The notes: a model not told the origin generated them from the letters alone. Numbered from the stretch's first letter, positions 1-8,748 are shown. The stretch: DNA of 64,000 bases from Kribbella sp. VKM Ac-2569 (GCF_004216905.1 NZ_SGXJ01000003.1:372001-436000), one strand, 5' to 3'. Translations and numbers: made by a program.

Positions 1-546
1 CCCGAGCGGTTCGTCGCCGGCACCGTGGGGGAACCCGGTGCGAGGACGTTCTTCCTGCAGGCGCGGGCCGGGCAACGGCTGACGTCGGTGGCATGCGAGA
101 AGGAACAGGTGATGGCGCTCGCGGAGCGGCTCGACGTGATGCTGGACGAGGTCGCCCGGCGCTTCGACCGCGACCCGGTCGCGCAGACCGCGGGTGACGA
201 CACCGCACCGCTCGAGCAGCCGATCGAGGAGGAGTTCCGGGCCGGCACCATGACGCTGGCGTGGGAGGCCGACGCCGAGCGCGTGGTGATCGAGGTGTTC
301 GCGGTCGTCACCGGCGAGCAGGCCGAGCTGGAGGAGACCGACCCGGTCACCGCCGCGATGGAGTCCGACGACGCCGAGGTGTTCATCGTCCGGATCACCG
401 AGGAGCAGGCCCGTGCGTTCGCCCGGCGGGCGGTCGCACTGGTCGCGTCCGGACGCCCGAGCTGCCCGTTCTGCGGCCGGCCGATCGACGCCGACGGCCA
501 CATCTGCCCGCGGGCCAACGGCTACCGCAGGCATCTGCCGGAATGA
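1..546 (+). CDS. DUF3090 family protein (5' truncated by window edge)
   Basis: The reading frame is open from the first base (PERFVAGTVGEPGARTFF...), so the true start lies upstream of the window. The protein matches the actinobacterial DUF3090 family, whose biochemical role is unknown. The C-terminus carries a Cys-rich knuckle (CPFCGRPIDADGHICP), which suggests a bound zinc. The stop overlaps the start of the next gene in an ATGA arrangement, so the two are translationally coupled. In actinobacteria this gene commonly sits beside the SCO1664-type kinase-like gene and mshC, exactly as here. Family assignment is confident; function is not known. Confidence 0.85.
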   Translation, partial: PERFVAGTVGEPGARTFFLQARAGQRLTSVACEKEQVMALAERLDVMLDEVARRFDRDPVAQTAGDDTAPLEQPIEEEFRAGTMTLAWEADAERVVIEVFAVVTGEQAELEETDPVTAAMESDDAEVFIVRITEEQARAFARRAVALVASGRPSCPFCGRPIDADGHICPRANGYRRHLPE

Positions 547-1337
547 CGATCGATCCGGAGCTCCTCGCCCTCGGGGAGCTGTCACTGCACGGGCGACTGG
601 TCGCCGCCTCGAACGGCACCTACCAGGGGTCGGTCAGCCTGGAAGGCGAGACCGCCACCGTCGTCTACAAGCCGATCGAGGGCGAGCGGCCGCTGTGGGA
701 CTTCCCGGACGGCACACTCGCCCAGCGCGAGTTCGCGGCGTACGTCGTGTCCGAGGCGCTCGGCTGGTCGGTCGTGCCGCCGACGCTGCTGCGCGACGGG
801 CCGCTCGGTGAAGGCATGGTCCAGTTGTGGATCGACGAGGCCGAGCTCGGACCGGGGGACACCGAACTGGTCGACATCGTGCCGCAGGGCCGCGTGCCTT
901 CCGGATGGGTCGGTGTCCTGGACGCGCTCGACGGCCGCCACAACCCTGTCACGCTCGTGCACGCCGACAACGACGCGTTGCGGCGGATGGCCGTGTTCGA
1001 TGCCGTGGTCAACAACGCCGACCGCAAGGGCGGTCACGTGCTGAACCCGGGCGACGGCCGGGTGTACGGCGTGGATCACGGCGTCACGTTCAACGCCGAC
1101 GACAAGCTCCGTACGGTCCTGTGGGGCTGGGCCGGTGAACCGATCCCGGCCGGCCTGCTGGACGACGTACGGCGGCTTGCGGATCAACTGGCCGGTGGCC
1201 TCGGGCAACAACTGTGTGAGCTCGTCACCGCCGTCGAGCTGACCGCGACCCGCGAACGCTGCTCGACGCTGCTGAAGACCGGCACCTTCCCGTATCCGAG
1301 CGACGACTGGCCCGCGATCCCCTGGCCGGCGTTCTAA
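543..1337 (+). CDS. SCO1664 family (PI3/4-kinase-like) protein
   Basis: This is a 264-residue protein starting at an ATG that overlaps the stop of the DUF3090 gene. It belongs to the actinobacterial SCO1664 family, distantly related to the phosphatidylinositol 3-/4-kinase-like fold. Visible kinase-like features are a nucleotide-pocket lysine context (VVYKPIEGERP near residue 40), VNNADRKGGHVL (catalytic-loop-like) and VYGVDHGVTFN (metal-binding Asp-like). The substrate is unknown. The gene ends convergently with the next one and their stop codons overlap by four bases. Family membership is well supported; kinase activity is inferred from fold motifs. Confidence 0.85.
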   Translation: MTIDPELLALGELSLHGRLVAASNGTYQGSVSLEGETATVVYKPIEGERPLWDFPDGTLAQREFAAYVVSEALGWSVVPPTLLRDGPLGEGMVQLWIDEAELGPGDTELVDIVPQGRVPSGWVGVLDALDGRHNPVTLVHADNDALRRMAVFDAVVNNADRKGGHVLNPGDGRVYGVDHGVTFNADDKLRTVLWGWAGEPIPAGLLDDVRRLADQLAGGLGQQLCELVTAVELTATRERCSTLLKTGTFPYPSDDWPAIPWPAF

Positions 1338-2032
1338 GGTCTGCCCTGCACGCTGATGTTGCCGACCCGACCCAGCTCGTCGAACTCGACGACCACCGGG
1401 CTGCCGTTCGGCGCCGTACCGCGGATCGCGTCCGGGCCCTCGTCGTACGGCAGGCCGAAGTGGTGGAAGTAGCCGCGGACGACCTGCCGGTGGTCGGCGG
1501 GGAAGACGCTGATCGCGGTCATCAGCAGCCGCGGCGTGGCGATCGCGTCGAAGCCGGCCTGCGGCAACTGCTCGTCGGCGACGTGCAGGTACACGGTCCC
1601 CTGGCCCTCGTTGATCGCGGTCGACCAGACACCGCGGCCGCCGAGGACGGAGCCGGCGGTGATCGCGAGTGTGATCGCCGCCTGGGCCGGCTGCTCGAAC
1701 CCGCTCAGATCCGGGCTCTCGGTGGTGAACTCGCCGATCCGGTGCCGCTCACCGAACTCGCGGATCGCGAGTGTCGAGGCGACCGCGGGCGCGTCCGGCC
1801 CGAAGCCCGGGTTCGCCCAGCCCCACAGCCAGGTCCGGTCGAGTTCGGAGAAGCTGCCGAGCAGTGAGATCCCGTGCAGTACGCCGCGCTCACCGCCGAG
1901 CGTCCGCGCGTCGAGATCGGCCTGCAGCGAGTCCGGTCCGACCACGTCGTTGAACAGGTCCTGCTGCTGAATCGCGGCCGCGGCGATCCAGCCGCCGTAC
2001 GACTGGAGCTCGGGGCTGAAGTCTGTACTCAT
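1334..2032 (-). CDS. DUF6882-like domain protein
   Basis: The protein has about 232 residues. I place the start at the ATG giving MSTDFSPELQSYGGW, because the frame upstream of it looks like translated promoter DNA. Trp-rich segments (TWLWGWANPGF) and a central hydrophobic stretch resemble the DUF6882 family, whose function is unknown. No signal peptide or catalytic motif is recognised. It is transcribed divergently from mshC and ends convergently with the kinase-like gene. The family call rests on the WLWGWANP-type motif and is moderate. Confidence 0.65.
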   Translation of the reverse strand: MSTDFSPELQSYGGWIAAAAIQQQDLFNDVVGPDSLQADLDARTLGGERGVLHGISLLGSFSELDRTWLWGWANPGFGPDAPAVASTLAIREFGERHRIGEFTTESPDLSGFEQPAQAAITLAITAGSVLGGRGVWSTAINEGQGTVYLHVADEQLPQAGFDAIATPRLLMTAISVFPADHRQVVRGYFHHFGLPYDEGPDAIRGTAPNGSPVVVEFDELGRVGNISVQGRP

Positions 2033-2121
2033 CGCTCGCGAGGCTATCCGCAGGCGGGTGCACACCCCAGCTGTGGACCACGGAGTGGAACCGTGTCGCG
2101 TCATTGAAAATCGGACTGGCA

Positions 2122-2137
2122 TAAGCTCCGACACATG
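2122..2137 (+). promoter_or_regulatory. putative -10 element for a leaderless mshC mRNA
   Basis: TAAGCT at 2122-2127 is followed by seven bases and then the mshC ATG. That spacing would place the transcription start on the A of ATG. There is no Shine-Dalgarno-like purine run before the ATG, which fits leaderless translation. No convincing -35 box is seen. Confidence 0.45.
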
Positions 2138-3355
2138 CAGGCGTGGACGAAACCAGACATCCCGGCCGTACCCGGGCCCGCGCGGCGGCTACGCCTCTAC
2201 GACACCGCCTCGCGCGGCCTGGTCGAGGTGCCGCCGACCGACGGCGGGACCGCCCGCATGTACGTCTGCGGCATCACGCCGTACGACGCCACCCACATGG
2301 GCCACGCCGCGACGTACGTCACGTTCGACCTGATCAACCGCCTCTGGCGGGACGCCGGGTACGACGTCTCGTACACCCAGAACATCACCGACGTCGACGA
2401 TCCGCTGCTCGAGCGCGCGACCGCGACCGGCGTCGAGTGGACCGACCTCGCGGCGCGGGAGATCCAGCTGTTCCGCGACGACATGACCGCGCTCCGGGTG
2501 ATCCCGCCGCAGCACTACATCGGCGTGGTCGAGTCGATCGACCTGGTCGCGAACGCGGTCGAGGACCTGCGCCGCGCGGGCGCGGTGTACCCGGTCGACG
2601 GCGACCTGTACTTCGCCGTGAAGGCGGACCCGGCGTTCGGCGGCGTGTCGAACTACGACCGCGACACGATGCGGGAGCTGTTCGCGGAGCGCGGCGGCGA
2701 CCCGGACCGCGAGGGCAAACAGGACCCGCTGGACAGCCTGCTGTGGCGGCACGAGCGGCCGGGGGAGCCGGCCTGGGACTCGGCGCTCGGCCGCGGCCGG
2801 CCGGGCTGGCACGTCGAGTGCTCGGCGATCGCGCTGAAGTACCTCGGGATGTCGTTCGACGTCCAGGGCGGCGGCTCGGACCTGATCTTCCCGCACCACG
2901 AGATGTCCGCGAGCGGCGCGCAGGTCGCGACGGGTGAGCACCCGTTCGCGCGCGCCTACGTGCATCAGGCGATGGTCGGTCTCGACGGCGAGAAGATGTC
3001 GAAGTCCAAGGGCAACCTCGTGTTGGTCTCGAAGGAGCGCCTCGCGGGCGCGGACCCGATGGCGATCCGGCTGGCGCTGCTCACCCACCACTACCGGACC
3101 GACTGGTTCTGGGACGAGTCCGACCTGCCCGACGGACAGGCGCGGCTCGAGCGGTGGCGTGCCGCCGTGGCGCGGGACGCCGGGCCGGACGGTGCGGCCG
3201 TTGTGAACGCCGTACGGGCGGCGCTCACCAACGACCTGGACTCCGCCGGCGCCCTGGCGGCCCTCGACGAGTGGGCGGCAACCGACGGCACGGATTCGCA
3301 GGCGCCCGCACTCGTCGCCCAGGCCTGTGACGCGCTGCTGGGCGTGAAGCTCTAG
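2135..3355 (+). CDS. mshC: cysteine--glucosaminyl-inositol ligase MshC
   Basis: MshC joins cysteine to GlcN-Ins with ATP, the penultimate step in making mycothiol, the main thiol of actinobacteria. The 406-residue length matches the family. The class I synthetase-like fold is visible: CGITPYDATHMGHA (residues 45-58, with zinc ligand Cys45 and the HIGH-like motif) and KMSKS at 287-291. The motif FAERGGDPDR and the HHEMSASGAQ segment are typical of MshC rather than CysS. The product is cytosolic. Nearby PAC2-family and proteasome genes repeat the conserved actinobacterial gene order. Confidence 0.96.
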   Translation: MQAWTKPDIPAVPGPARRLRLYDTASRGLVEVPPTDGGTARMYVCGITPYDATHMGHAATYVTFDLINRLWRDAGYDVSYTQNITDVDDPLLERATATGVEWTDLAAREIQLFRDDMTALRVIPPQHYIGVVESIDLVANAVEDLRRAGAVYPVDGDLYFAVKADPAFGGVSNYDRDTMRELFAERGGDPDREGKQDPLDSLLWRHERPGEPAWDSALGRGRPGWHVECSAIALKYLGMSFDVQGGGSDLIFPHHEMSASGAQVATGEHPFARAYVHQAMVGLDGEKMSKSKGNLVLVSKERLAGADPMAIRLALLTHHYRTDWFWDESDLPDGQARLERWRAAVARDAGPDGAAVVNAVRAALTNDLDSAGALAALDEWAATDGTDSQAPALVAQACDALLGVKL

Positions 3356-3369
3356 TCCAGGTTCGATCG

Positions 3370-4263
3370 TCAGCCGGTGACCGGGTGGTGGGTCTTGACC
3401 GGGGTCGGGACCGGCGCGGCCGGCGGGGTGTTGACCTGGGCCGGGGCCTCGTGGGGGGCCTGCGGTTGCGGCTTGGGCTTCGGCTTCGCGGCCGGCTTGG
3501 CGCAGGTCGCCGACGCCAGGTTGATGACCTCGGTCCCGCCGCCCAGGTTGATGCTCAGGCCGGTGATGGTGAACGCGCCGTCCGAGTGCTTGCCCTGACT
3601 GTTGACCGTGATGCTCGCCAGCGGGTTGGACGGCAAGGAAGCGCCCTGTTTCGTGCTCGGCAGCTTGATGGTCTGGCCGAGCAGCGTCAGCGAGCCGATG
3701 TCGACGCCGCCGTCGTCGCCGGAGCACCAGACGTTCAGCGAGTCGATGCCGAGCAGCGACTTCGGCGGGTTGAGCAGCAGGTTGCACAGGTCCGGCAGGT
3801 TCTTGACCGGCAGGTCCTTGGTGCTCAGCTTCGGCAGCGGCAGGCCGAGGTCGGGCAGCGCGATGTCCGGGATCGGCAGGTTGTCCGCGCCGGTCTTCGG
3901 CAGCGCGGAGCACTGCTGCTTCAGCTCCGGCGGGATCGTCACCTGGCTCAGGATGTCGGGGCCGACCACGACGTCGAACAGCTCGACGGAGGCCGAGTCG
4001 TTGCCCGCGGTCGCCGTACCGGCCCGGACCGAGATCAGCGGGTTCTTCGGGAGCTCGAGCGCCGACGTCGTCTGCCGCTTGCCGTCCAGCGATTCGGCGT
4101 ACGGCGTCTTCGGGATCGGCACCTGGCCTACGGCGCTCACGGCGTACGCCGAGGACGGGCGGGCCGCCGCGTTGCCGACGGGGGCGCTCGCGACCAGGCT
4201 GAACGTCACGACGCCCGCCACGGCCGCAGCCGTCAGCACGGTCGGAGTCAACTGTCGTCGCAT
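3370..4263 (-). CDS. secreted protein, choice-of-anchor-type, Pro-rich tail
   Basis: The protein has 297 residues. Residues 1-33 form a Sec signal peptide (basic start, hydrophobic core, AxA-like site near VGNAAA). The middle has repeated Leu/Pro-rich short motifs (PDIALPDLGLPLPKLS) and paired cysteines. Residues from about 250 form a Lys/Pro/Ala-rich tail (KPKPKPQPQAP) that probably crosses or binds the cell wall. It resembles actinobacterial choice-of-anchor P proteins of unknown role. The start lies about 10 bp downstream of the L,D-transpeptidase stop, so the two are probably co-transcribed and both act in the envelope. Confidence 0.6.
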   Translation of the reverse strand: MRRQLTPTVLTAAAVAGVVTFSLVASAPVGNAAARPSSAYAVSAVGQVPIPKTPYAESLDGKRQTTSALELPKNPLISVRAGTATAGNDSASVELFDVVVGPDILSQVTIPPELKQQCSALPKTGADNLPIPDIALPDLGLPLPKLSTKDLPVKNLPDLCNLLLNPPKSLLGIDSLNVWCSGDDGGVDIGSLTLLGQTIKLPSTKQGASLPSNPLASITVNSQGKHSDGAFTITGLSINLGGGTEVINLASATCAKPAAKPKPKPQPQAPHEAPAQVNTPPAAPVPTPVKTHHPVTG

Positions 4264-4273
4264 CGGAATCTCC

Positions 4274-5041
4274 TTATTTGCTGTCGATCAGGACGAGCGT
4301 CCCGAGCGGAACCTTCTGCAGGTGGGCGAGGGCGGTCTTCGGCACCCGGACGCAGCCCGCGCTGATCGCGGCGCCGAAGACATGCGGATTCGGCCAGCCG
4401 TGGATCGCGACCGTACCAGGTCCGCCACCGAACGTGTCCAAGGTGGGACTGTGCGCACCCAACGGCAGCACGATCGGCGATGCCGAGCGCTTCCGGTCGA
4501 TGATCGAGCCGAGCAGGAACGTCCGCCCGGGCGGCGTCGGCGTCTTCGTCGCGCCGACCCCGGCCTTCCAGGTGCCGAGGCTCCTGTTGTTCTCGAAGAG
4601 CTCGAGCGTCCGCGAGCTGGTGTGCACGCGGATCAGGTACGACGAGGTGGCCCGGTCGAGCCCTTCGTCCTGGAGCCAGCCGGTGGACCGGTTGGGCTTG
4701 GAGGGGAGCAGGACCCGGACCCAGCCGTCGGTCTGCTCCACCACCGGCAGCCAGGTCGGCCCGAACTGGGTCGGGCCGATCTTGCCGAACGCGTCCGCGT
4801 CCGGGGAGCTGTACAGCGCGGCCTCGGTGCGCGGATGCACGACGAGCCCGGTGGTCCCGGCGTACGGCTCAGCGTCGAGCGGTGCGGTGGTGATCGTCGT
4901 CGAGGTCGTCGAGGCGGTCAGCGTCGTGAGGTCGACAGTCTCGTGCTTCTTGTTGCCGAGGATCCCGACCGCGGCGACCACACCGAGCAGCACGAGCACG
5001 GCCAGCGCAGGCACCGAACTGCCGCCTCGCTCGTCGCGCAT
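4274..5041 (-). CDS. L,D-transpeptidase (YkuD family)
   Basis: A 255-residue membrane-anchored cell-wall enzyme that would form 3-3 peptidoglycan cross-links. It has an N-terminal transmembrane anchor at residues 11-29, a Thr/Ser-rich linker (39-52), an SH3-like region (about 65-125) and a C-terminal YkuD domain. The catalytic signature is visible: His214 in VAIHGWPNPH and Cys230 in ISAGCVRVP. The gene follows the PAC2 gene on the same strand after a 115-bp gap and precedes a secreted-protein gene. Family assignment is confident; its exact cross-linking substrate is inferred. Confidence 0.92.
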   Translation of the reverse strand: MRDERGGSSVPALAVLVLLGVVAAVGILGNKKHETVDLTTLTASTTSTTITTAPLDAEPYAGTTGLVVHPRTEAALYSSPDADAFGKIGPTQFGPTWLPVVEQTDGWVRVLLPSKPNRSTGWLQDEGLDRATSSYLIRVHTSSRTLELFENNRSLGTWKAGVGATKTPTPPGRTFLLGSIIDRKRSASPIVLPLGAHSPTLDTFGGGPGTVAIHGWPNPHVFGAAISAGCVRVPKTALAHLQKVPLGTLVLIDSK

Positions 5042-5062
5042 CCGATTGCTCCCCGTGGTCCC

Positions 5063-5082
5063 GGTGACGGCACGCCGTCACC
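5063..5082. promoter_or_regulatory. perfect 9-bp inverted repeat upstream of the L,D-transpeptidase
   Basis: GGTGACGGC and GCCGTCACC are separated by two bases and lie 22 bp upstream of the L,D-transpeptidase ATG. An AT-rich patch at about 5098-5106, TATATT on the minus strand, could be the -10 box. The position suggests an operator or a 5' UTR hairpin. The binding protein is unknown; the GTGAC-N8-GTCAC layout recalls Crp-like sites but is not a consensus match. Confidence 0.45.
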
Positions 5083-5156
5083 CCCCAGTAGTCCGGACGA
5101 ATATAAACCCACTGGTAACAACGGTCCACACCTTGCGGCGGTTACGGGGACAGGGG

Positions 5157-6002
5157 CTAGTCGCCGTGATTCTTGTTGCGGCGTTTGAGGTAGCGCTCGA
5201 ACTCCGCGGCGATCGCCTCGCCGGTGGCTTCGGGGAGGTCGGCGGTGTCGCGCTGCTCCTCCAATGAGTGCACGTACTCCGCGACCTCGGGGTCTTCCTC
5301 GCTGAGCTCGTCCGCGCCGCGCTGCCAGGCCCGCGCGAGCTCCGGGAGGTCACCTTCGGGCATGGCCATGTCGAGGAGCGCCTCGATCTTGCCGAGCAAC
5401 GCCAGCGACGCCTTCGGGCACGGCGTACCCGCGATGTAGTGCGGAATCGCGGACCAGATCGACACGGCCGGCACGCCGAGGGTGGTGCACAGGTCGGCGA
5501 AGACGCCGGTGATGCCGGTGGGGCCTTCGTACGTCGACGGCTCCAGGCTCCACGCGGCGGTGAGCTCGTCGTCGGACGATGTCGCGGAGACCGGGATCGG
5601 ACGGGTGTGCGGGGAGTCCGCGAGCAGGGCGCCGAGGACGACGACGAGCTGCGCGTTCGACTCGTCGACGATCTCCAGCAGCTCCTTGGAGAACGCCCGC
5701 CAGCGCATGTTCGGCTCGACGCCGCGGATCAACAGCACGTCACGGCCGGTGTCGTCCGGGCGGGCCAGGTAGATCCGGGTGGTCGGCCAGGTCAGGTGCC
5801 GTCCGCCGTCCTCGTCGAGGCCGACCCGGGGACGGTTCACCTGGTAGTCGTAGTAGTCCTCGGGATCGATCGCCGAGACGAGCTCGGCTTCCCACTCGTC
5901 GATCAGGTGGTCGACCGCTCCGGTGGCCGCCTCGGCCGCGTCGTTCCAGCCCTCGAACGCGGCGATCACGACCGGGTCCCTCAGGTTCGCGAGGTCTACC
6001 AC
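5157..6002 (-). CDS. PAC2 family protein (proteasome-assembly-chaperone-like)
   Basis: A PAC2-domain protein of about 281 residues, recognised from DPVVIAAFEGWNDAAEAATG and the segment LIRGVEPNMRWRAFS. I chose the GTG giving MVDLANLRDPVV because it has a good Shine-Dalgarno (AGGGAG, seven bases upstream); a TTG ten codons earlier is possible. Actinobacterial PAC2 proteins resemble archaeal/eukaryotic proteasome assembly chaperones and usually sit in the mshC-mpa region. Whether they help proteasome assembly in bacteria is unproven. The C-terminus is charged (FERYLKRRNKNHGD). Confidence 0.88.
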   Translation of the reverse strand: MVDLANLRDPVVIAAFEGWNDAAEAATGAVDHLIDEWEAELVSAIDPEDYYDYQVNRPRVGLDEDGGRHLTWPTTRIYLARPDDTGRDVLLIRGVEPNMRWRAFSKELLEIVDESNAQLVVVLGALLADSPHTRPIPVSATSSDDELTAAWSLEPSTYEGPTGITGVFADLCTTLGVPAVSIWSAIPHYIAGTPCPKASLALLGKIEALLDMAMPEGDLPELARAWQRGADELSEEDPEVAEYVHSLEEQRDTADLPEATGEAIAAEFERYLKRRNKNHGD

Positions 6003-6147
6003 TCGCAGGCTCCCTGTCGTCTCTGTAGCCAATCCGGTGCGGTCACCGGAAACCGGACTGCCCAGCCTACGTGCTCCGCTGTTCGCGCGTGCCTGGTTTC
6101 ACCCCAGGCGGAACGTGTCGCGCCGGACCAGGGAGAATAGGCACACC

Positions 6148-6200
6148 TTGAGCACCCACCAACCGTTCTGCCTGTCCGAAAACGGTTGGTGGGTGCTCAA
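6148..6200. repeat. perfect 20-bp inverted repeat, 13-nt loop
   Basis: The left arm (6148-6167) and right arm (6181-6200) are exact reverse complements; the right arm reads AACGGTTGGTGGGTGCTCAA. The loop is 6168-6180. The element sits between the divergent PAC2 and HAD genes, ending 13 bases before the HAD Shine-Dalgarno. No T-run follows either side. It could be a 5' UTR hairpin, a bidirectional terminator/insulator or a dispersed repeat. Confidence 0.9.
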
Positions 6201-6223
6201 AGAGACGACGTTGAGGAGTGTGG

Positions 6224-6877
6224 GTGGCGGGGTTGCGTGCGGTGCTGTGGGACATGGACGGGACGTTGGTCGACTCCGAGAAGGTCTGGGCGGAGGTGCA
6301 GCTGGAGCTGCTGGCCGAGCTGGGTGCGACCTGGACGATCGAGGACTGCATGACCTTGATCGGGAGCGACCTGCGCGACGCCGTACAGGTCTGGATGGCG
6401 CGGATCCCGGAAGGCGTGATCTCCGCCGAGGAGCTGGCCGACCGGATGTTCTCGGAGGTGGTGGAGGCGCTCCGCAAGGAGGTGACCTTCCAGCCGGGTG
6501 CGCTCGAGTTGCTGCAGGCGCTGCGCAAGGAAGAGATCCCGTGCGCGCTGGTGTCGGCGTCGTACCGGGTGATGATCGACGCGGTGCTCGGGCACCTGCC
6601 GCCGGATCCGTTCGCCGTGATCGTGGCCGGTGACGAGGTCACGCTGGGCAAGCCGCACCCGGAGCCGTACCTGACCGGTGCGGCCAGGCTCGGTGTGGAC
6701 CCGGCGGACTGCGTCGTGATCGAGGACTCGATGACCGGCACGCAGGCGGGGACGGCGGCCGGCATTTACGTCGTCGCCGTGCCGCAGTGGGTGACGATCC
6801 CGGAGGCGCCGCGGCGGCTCGTGGTGAAGTCGCTGGAGCCGCTCACCCCGGAGTCCCTGCGCTCGCTGCTCCGTTGA
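6224..6877 (+). CDS. HAD family phosphatase / phosphoglucomutase-like
   Basis: A haloacid-dehalogenase hydrolase of 217 residues. Motif I is WDMDGTLVDS (two Asp, nucleophile and acid), motif II is around LVSASYR, motif III includes LGKPHPEPY (Lys) and motif IV is VIEDSMTG. The cap-domain length suits beta-phosphoglucomutase-like or small phosphate-ester phosphatases; the substrate cannot be told. I chose the GTG at 6224, five bases after GAGGAG; a GTG two codons earlier overlaps that ribosome-binding site. A 20-bp inverted repeat lies just upstream. Confidence 0.88.
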   Translation: MAGLRAVLWDMDGTLVDSEKVWAEVQLELLAELGATWTIEDCMTLIGSDLRDAVQVWMARIPEGVISAEELADRMFSEVVEALRKEVTFQPGALELLQALRKEEIPCALVSASYRVMIDAVLGHLPPDPFAVIVAGDEVTLGKPHPEPYLTGAARLGVDPADCVVIEDSMTGTQAGTAAGIYVVAVPQWVTIPEAPRRLVVKSLEPLTPESLRSLLR

Positions 6878-6950
6878 GGAAGTACCGTCACTTGGTGCCC
6901 TCGGGGGCGTTGTCTGGTAGTGGGGTCGTGGGCTGGGGAAAGGTGAGACG

Positions 6951-8498
6951 GTGAGTGAGTGGGTGCGCCGGGTGTCGGCGGCCGTGGCGGTGGGTGCGCT
7001 GGGCGTGTCCTTGGCGGCCTGCGGTGAGCCGGACGACAACGCCCCGCACCCGGGGGACCCGACGCCGAAGCTGATGCTGCTGCGGCTCGCGACCACGGAC
7101 GCGATCTCGTCGCTCGACCCGGCCGGGCCGTACGACGTCGGTTCGCGGACCGTCCAGGCGAACCTGTTCCAGACACTGCTGACGATCCTGCCGGACAAGC
7201 CGACCCCGGTGCCGGACGCCGCGGACTGCCAGTTCGACTCGCCGACGACGTACACGTGCAGCCTGAAGGAGCACCTGACCTTCCCGAACGGGCACGAACT
7301 GACCTCGTCGGACGTGAAGTTCAGCTTCGACCGGCTGGTCCGGCTGAAGACGCCCGGGGGAGCGGCCGCGCTGTTCTCCTCGGTGAAGTCGGTGAGTACG
7401 CCGGACGAGCTGACGGCGGTGTTCAACCTGACCAGCCCGGACGCGCGTCTGCCGTACCTGCTGACCACGACCGCGTCCTCGATCGTCGACGAGGAGGCGT
7501 ACCCGGCGAACAAGCTGCTCGACACGAAGGCGATCGGCAGCGGGCCGTACCAGTTGGCGGCGTACAAGCCGGGCACCGAGGTCACGCTGACGAAGTTCCC
7601 CGGGTACCGCGGTCCGCGGGCGGCGCAGAACGACGGCGTCACAATCAGCCTGATGAAGGACTCGAACGCGCTCTACCAGGCGGTGACGACCGGCAAGGCG
7701 GACCTCGCGTTCCACGGCTTCGGACCGAGTCTCCTGGACAAGCTGCGCAAGTCCGACCGGGTCCAGGTCGTCGAGGCGGGCTCCGCGGAGATCCGGCTGT
7801 TCACCTTCCAGATGAAGTCGCTGCTGGCCCGCAAGCCGGCCGTACGGCAGGCCGTGGCGCAGCTGATCGACCGCCCGGCGATCGCGAAGAAGGCGTACGG
7901 CGACCACGTGTCGCCGCTGTACTCGGTCGTGCCGCCCGGCTACGGCGGACAGGCCGACGCGTTCAAGACGGAGTACAAGCAGCCGAGCAGGACGGCGGCC
8001 GCGGCGATCCTCAAGGAGGCGAACATCGCCGTACCCGTGCCGCTGACGGTCGGGTGGACGCCCTCGCAGTACGGCGTCGGCGCGAAGGCCGAGGTACTTG
8101 AGCTGAAGCGGCAACTGGAGGCGTCCGGGTTGTTCCGGGTGACGTTGCGGGGCGCGGAGTGGCCGCAGTACCAGGAGCTGACGAAGGCCGGGGCGTACGA
8201 TCTGTACCAGGCCGGCTGGACTCCGTCGTACCCGGATGCGGACGACTACCTGACCCCGTTCGTGTACGGCTACCGATCGGCGGCAGCCAGCAAGTTGCTG
8301 CAGCAGGAACGGACCGAGCAGAACGGTCTGAAGCGCGACGACCTGATCGAGCAGTTACAGGGAGTGATCGCGCGGGAGGCGCCGGTGATCCCGACCTGGC
8401 AGGGACGCGTCGCGGTGGTTGCCGGGAAGGATCTGGAGAACCTCAAGACGGCTCTCGATCCGTTGTCGTTCCTTTATCTCTCCGGCCTTCGACGGTGA
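6951..8498 (+). CDS. ABC importer substrate-binding lipoprotein (peptide/nickel family 5), first copy
   Basis: A 515-residue extracytoplasmic binding protein. The N-terminus is a lipoprotein signal ending in the lipobox SLAAC, with Cys24 as the lipid-modified residue. The rest is an SBP_bac_5 fold (ISSLDPAGPYDVGSR; YTCSLKEHLTFPNGHELTSSDVKFS). It would deliver oligopeptides or a similar ligand to the importer encoded downstream. The GTG start follows an AAAGGTGAG ribosome-binding site. It is followed by a 250-bp gap and dppC-like, dppA-like, dppB-like, dppD-like and dppF-like genes, giving two binding proteins in one locus. Confidence 0.92.
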   Translation: MSEWVRRVSAAVAVGALGVSLAACGEPDDNAPHPGDPTPKLMLLRLATTDAISSLDPAGPYDVGSRTVQANLFQTLLTILPDKPTPVPDAADCQFDSPTTYTCSLKEHLTFPNGHELTSSDVKFSFDRLVRLKTPGGAAALFSSVKSVSTPDELTAVFNLTSPDARLPYLLTTTASSIVDEEAYPANKLLDTKAIGSGPYQLAAYKPGTEVTLTKFPGYRGPRAAQNDGVTISLMKDSNALYQAVTTGKADLAFHGFGPSLLDKLRKSDRVQVVEAGSAEIRLFTFQMKSLLARKPAVRQAVAQLIDRPAIAKKAYGDHVSPLYSVVPPGYGGQADAFKTEYKQPSRTAAAAILKEANIAVPVPLTVGWTPSQYGVGAKAEVLELKRQLEASGLFRVTLRGAEWPQYQELTKAGAYDLYQAGWTPSYPDADDYLTPFVYGYRSAAASKLLQQERTEQNGLKRDDLIEQLQGVIAREAPVIPTWQGRVAVVAGKDLENLKTALDPLSFLYLSGLRR

Positions 8499-8748
8499 CA
8501 TTGCAGCGTTCGGCTGGGTGACACAAAAATGCCATGGCAGTAACGGTTCGCGAGGTCTCGGCGACCCTGGGTGCGACGCCGTGGTTTACTGCGGAAAGTC
8601 CACGATACGGGACGATTTCCTGACGATCACGATCGGGCAACGCAGCACTTTCCGCGTTTGACTCCGGGCTGTAATGGCGGCAGGTTAAGGCGGCAGCCAT
8701 TCCGGATTTCGTTCCGGTTCATCCGAACCAGGCAGGGGAACTCATCGC
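8499..8748 (+). promoter_or_regulatory. 250-bp leader between binding protein and permease
   Basis: No coding frame is convincing here. GCGGAAAGT at 8591-8599 is repeated in inverse at 8647-8655, and a TTGACT (8658-8663) with a weak -10-like CAGGTT 17 bases later could start a separate transcript for dppC onward. A small GGTTC/GAACC hairpin lies near 8715-8729. These are pattern readings only. Confidence 0.35.

Noticed and set aside
8591..8655. Structured RNA or riboswitch in the leader between the first binding protein and dppC
   Set aside because: Only a 9-bp long-range inverted repeat is visible and no known riboswitch core could be matched.
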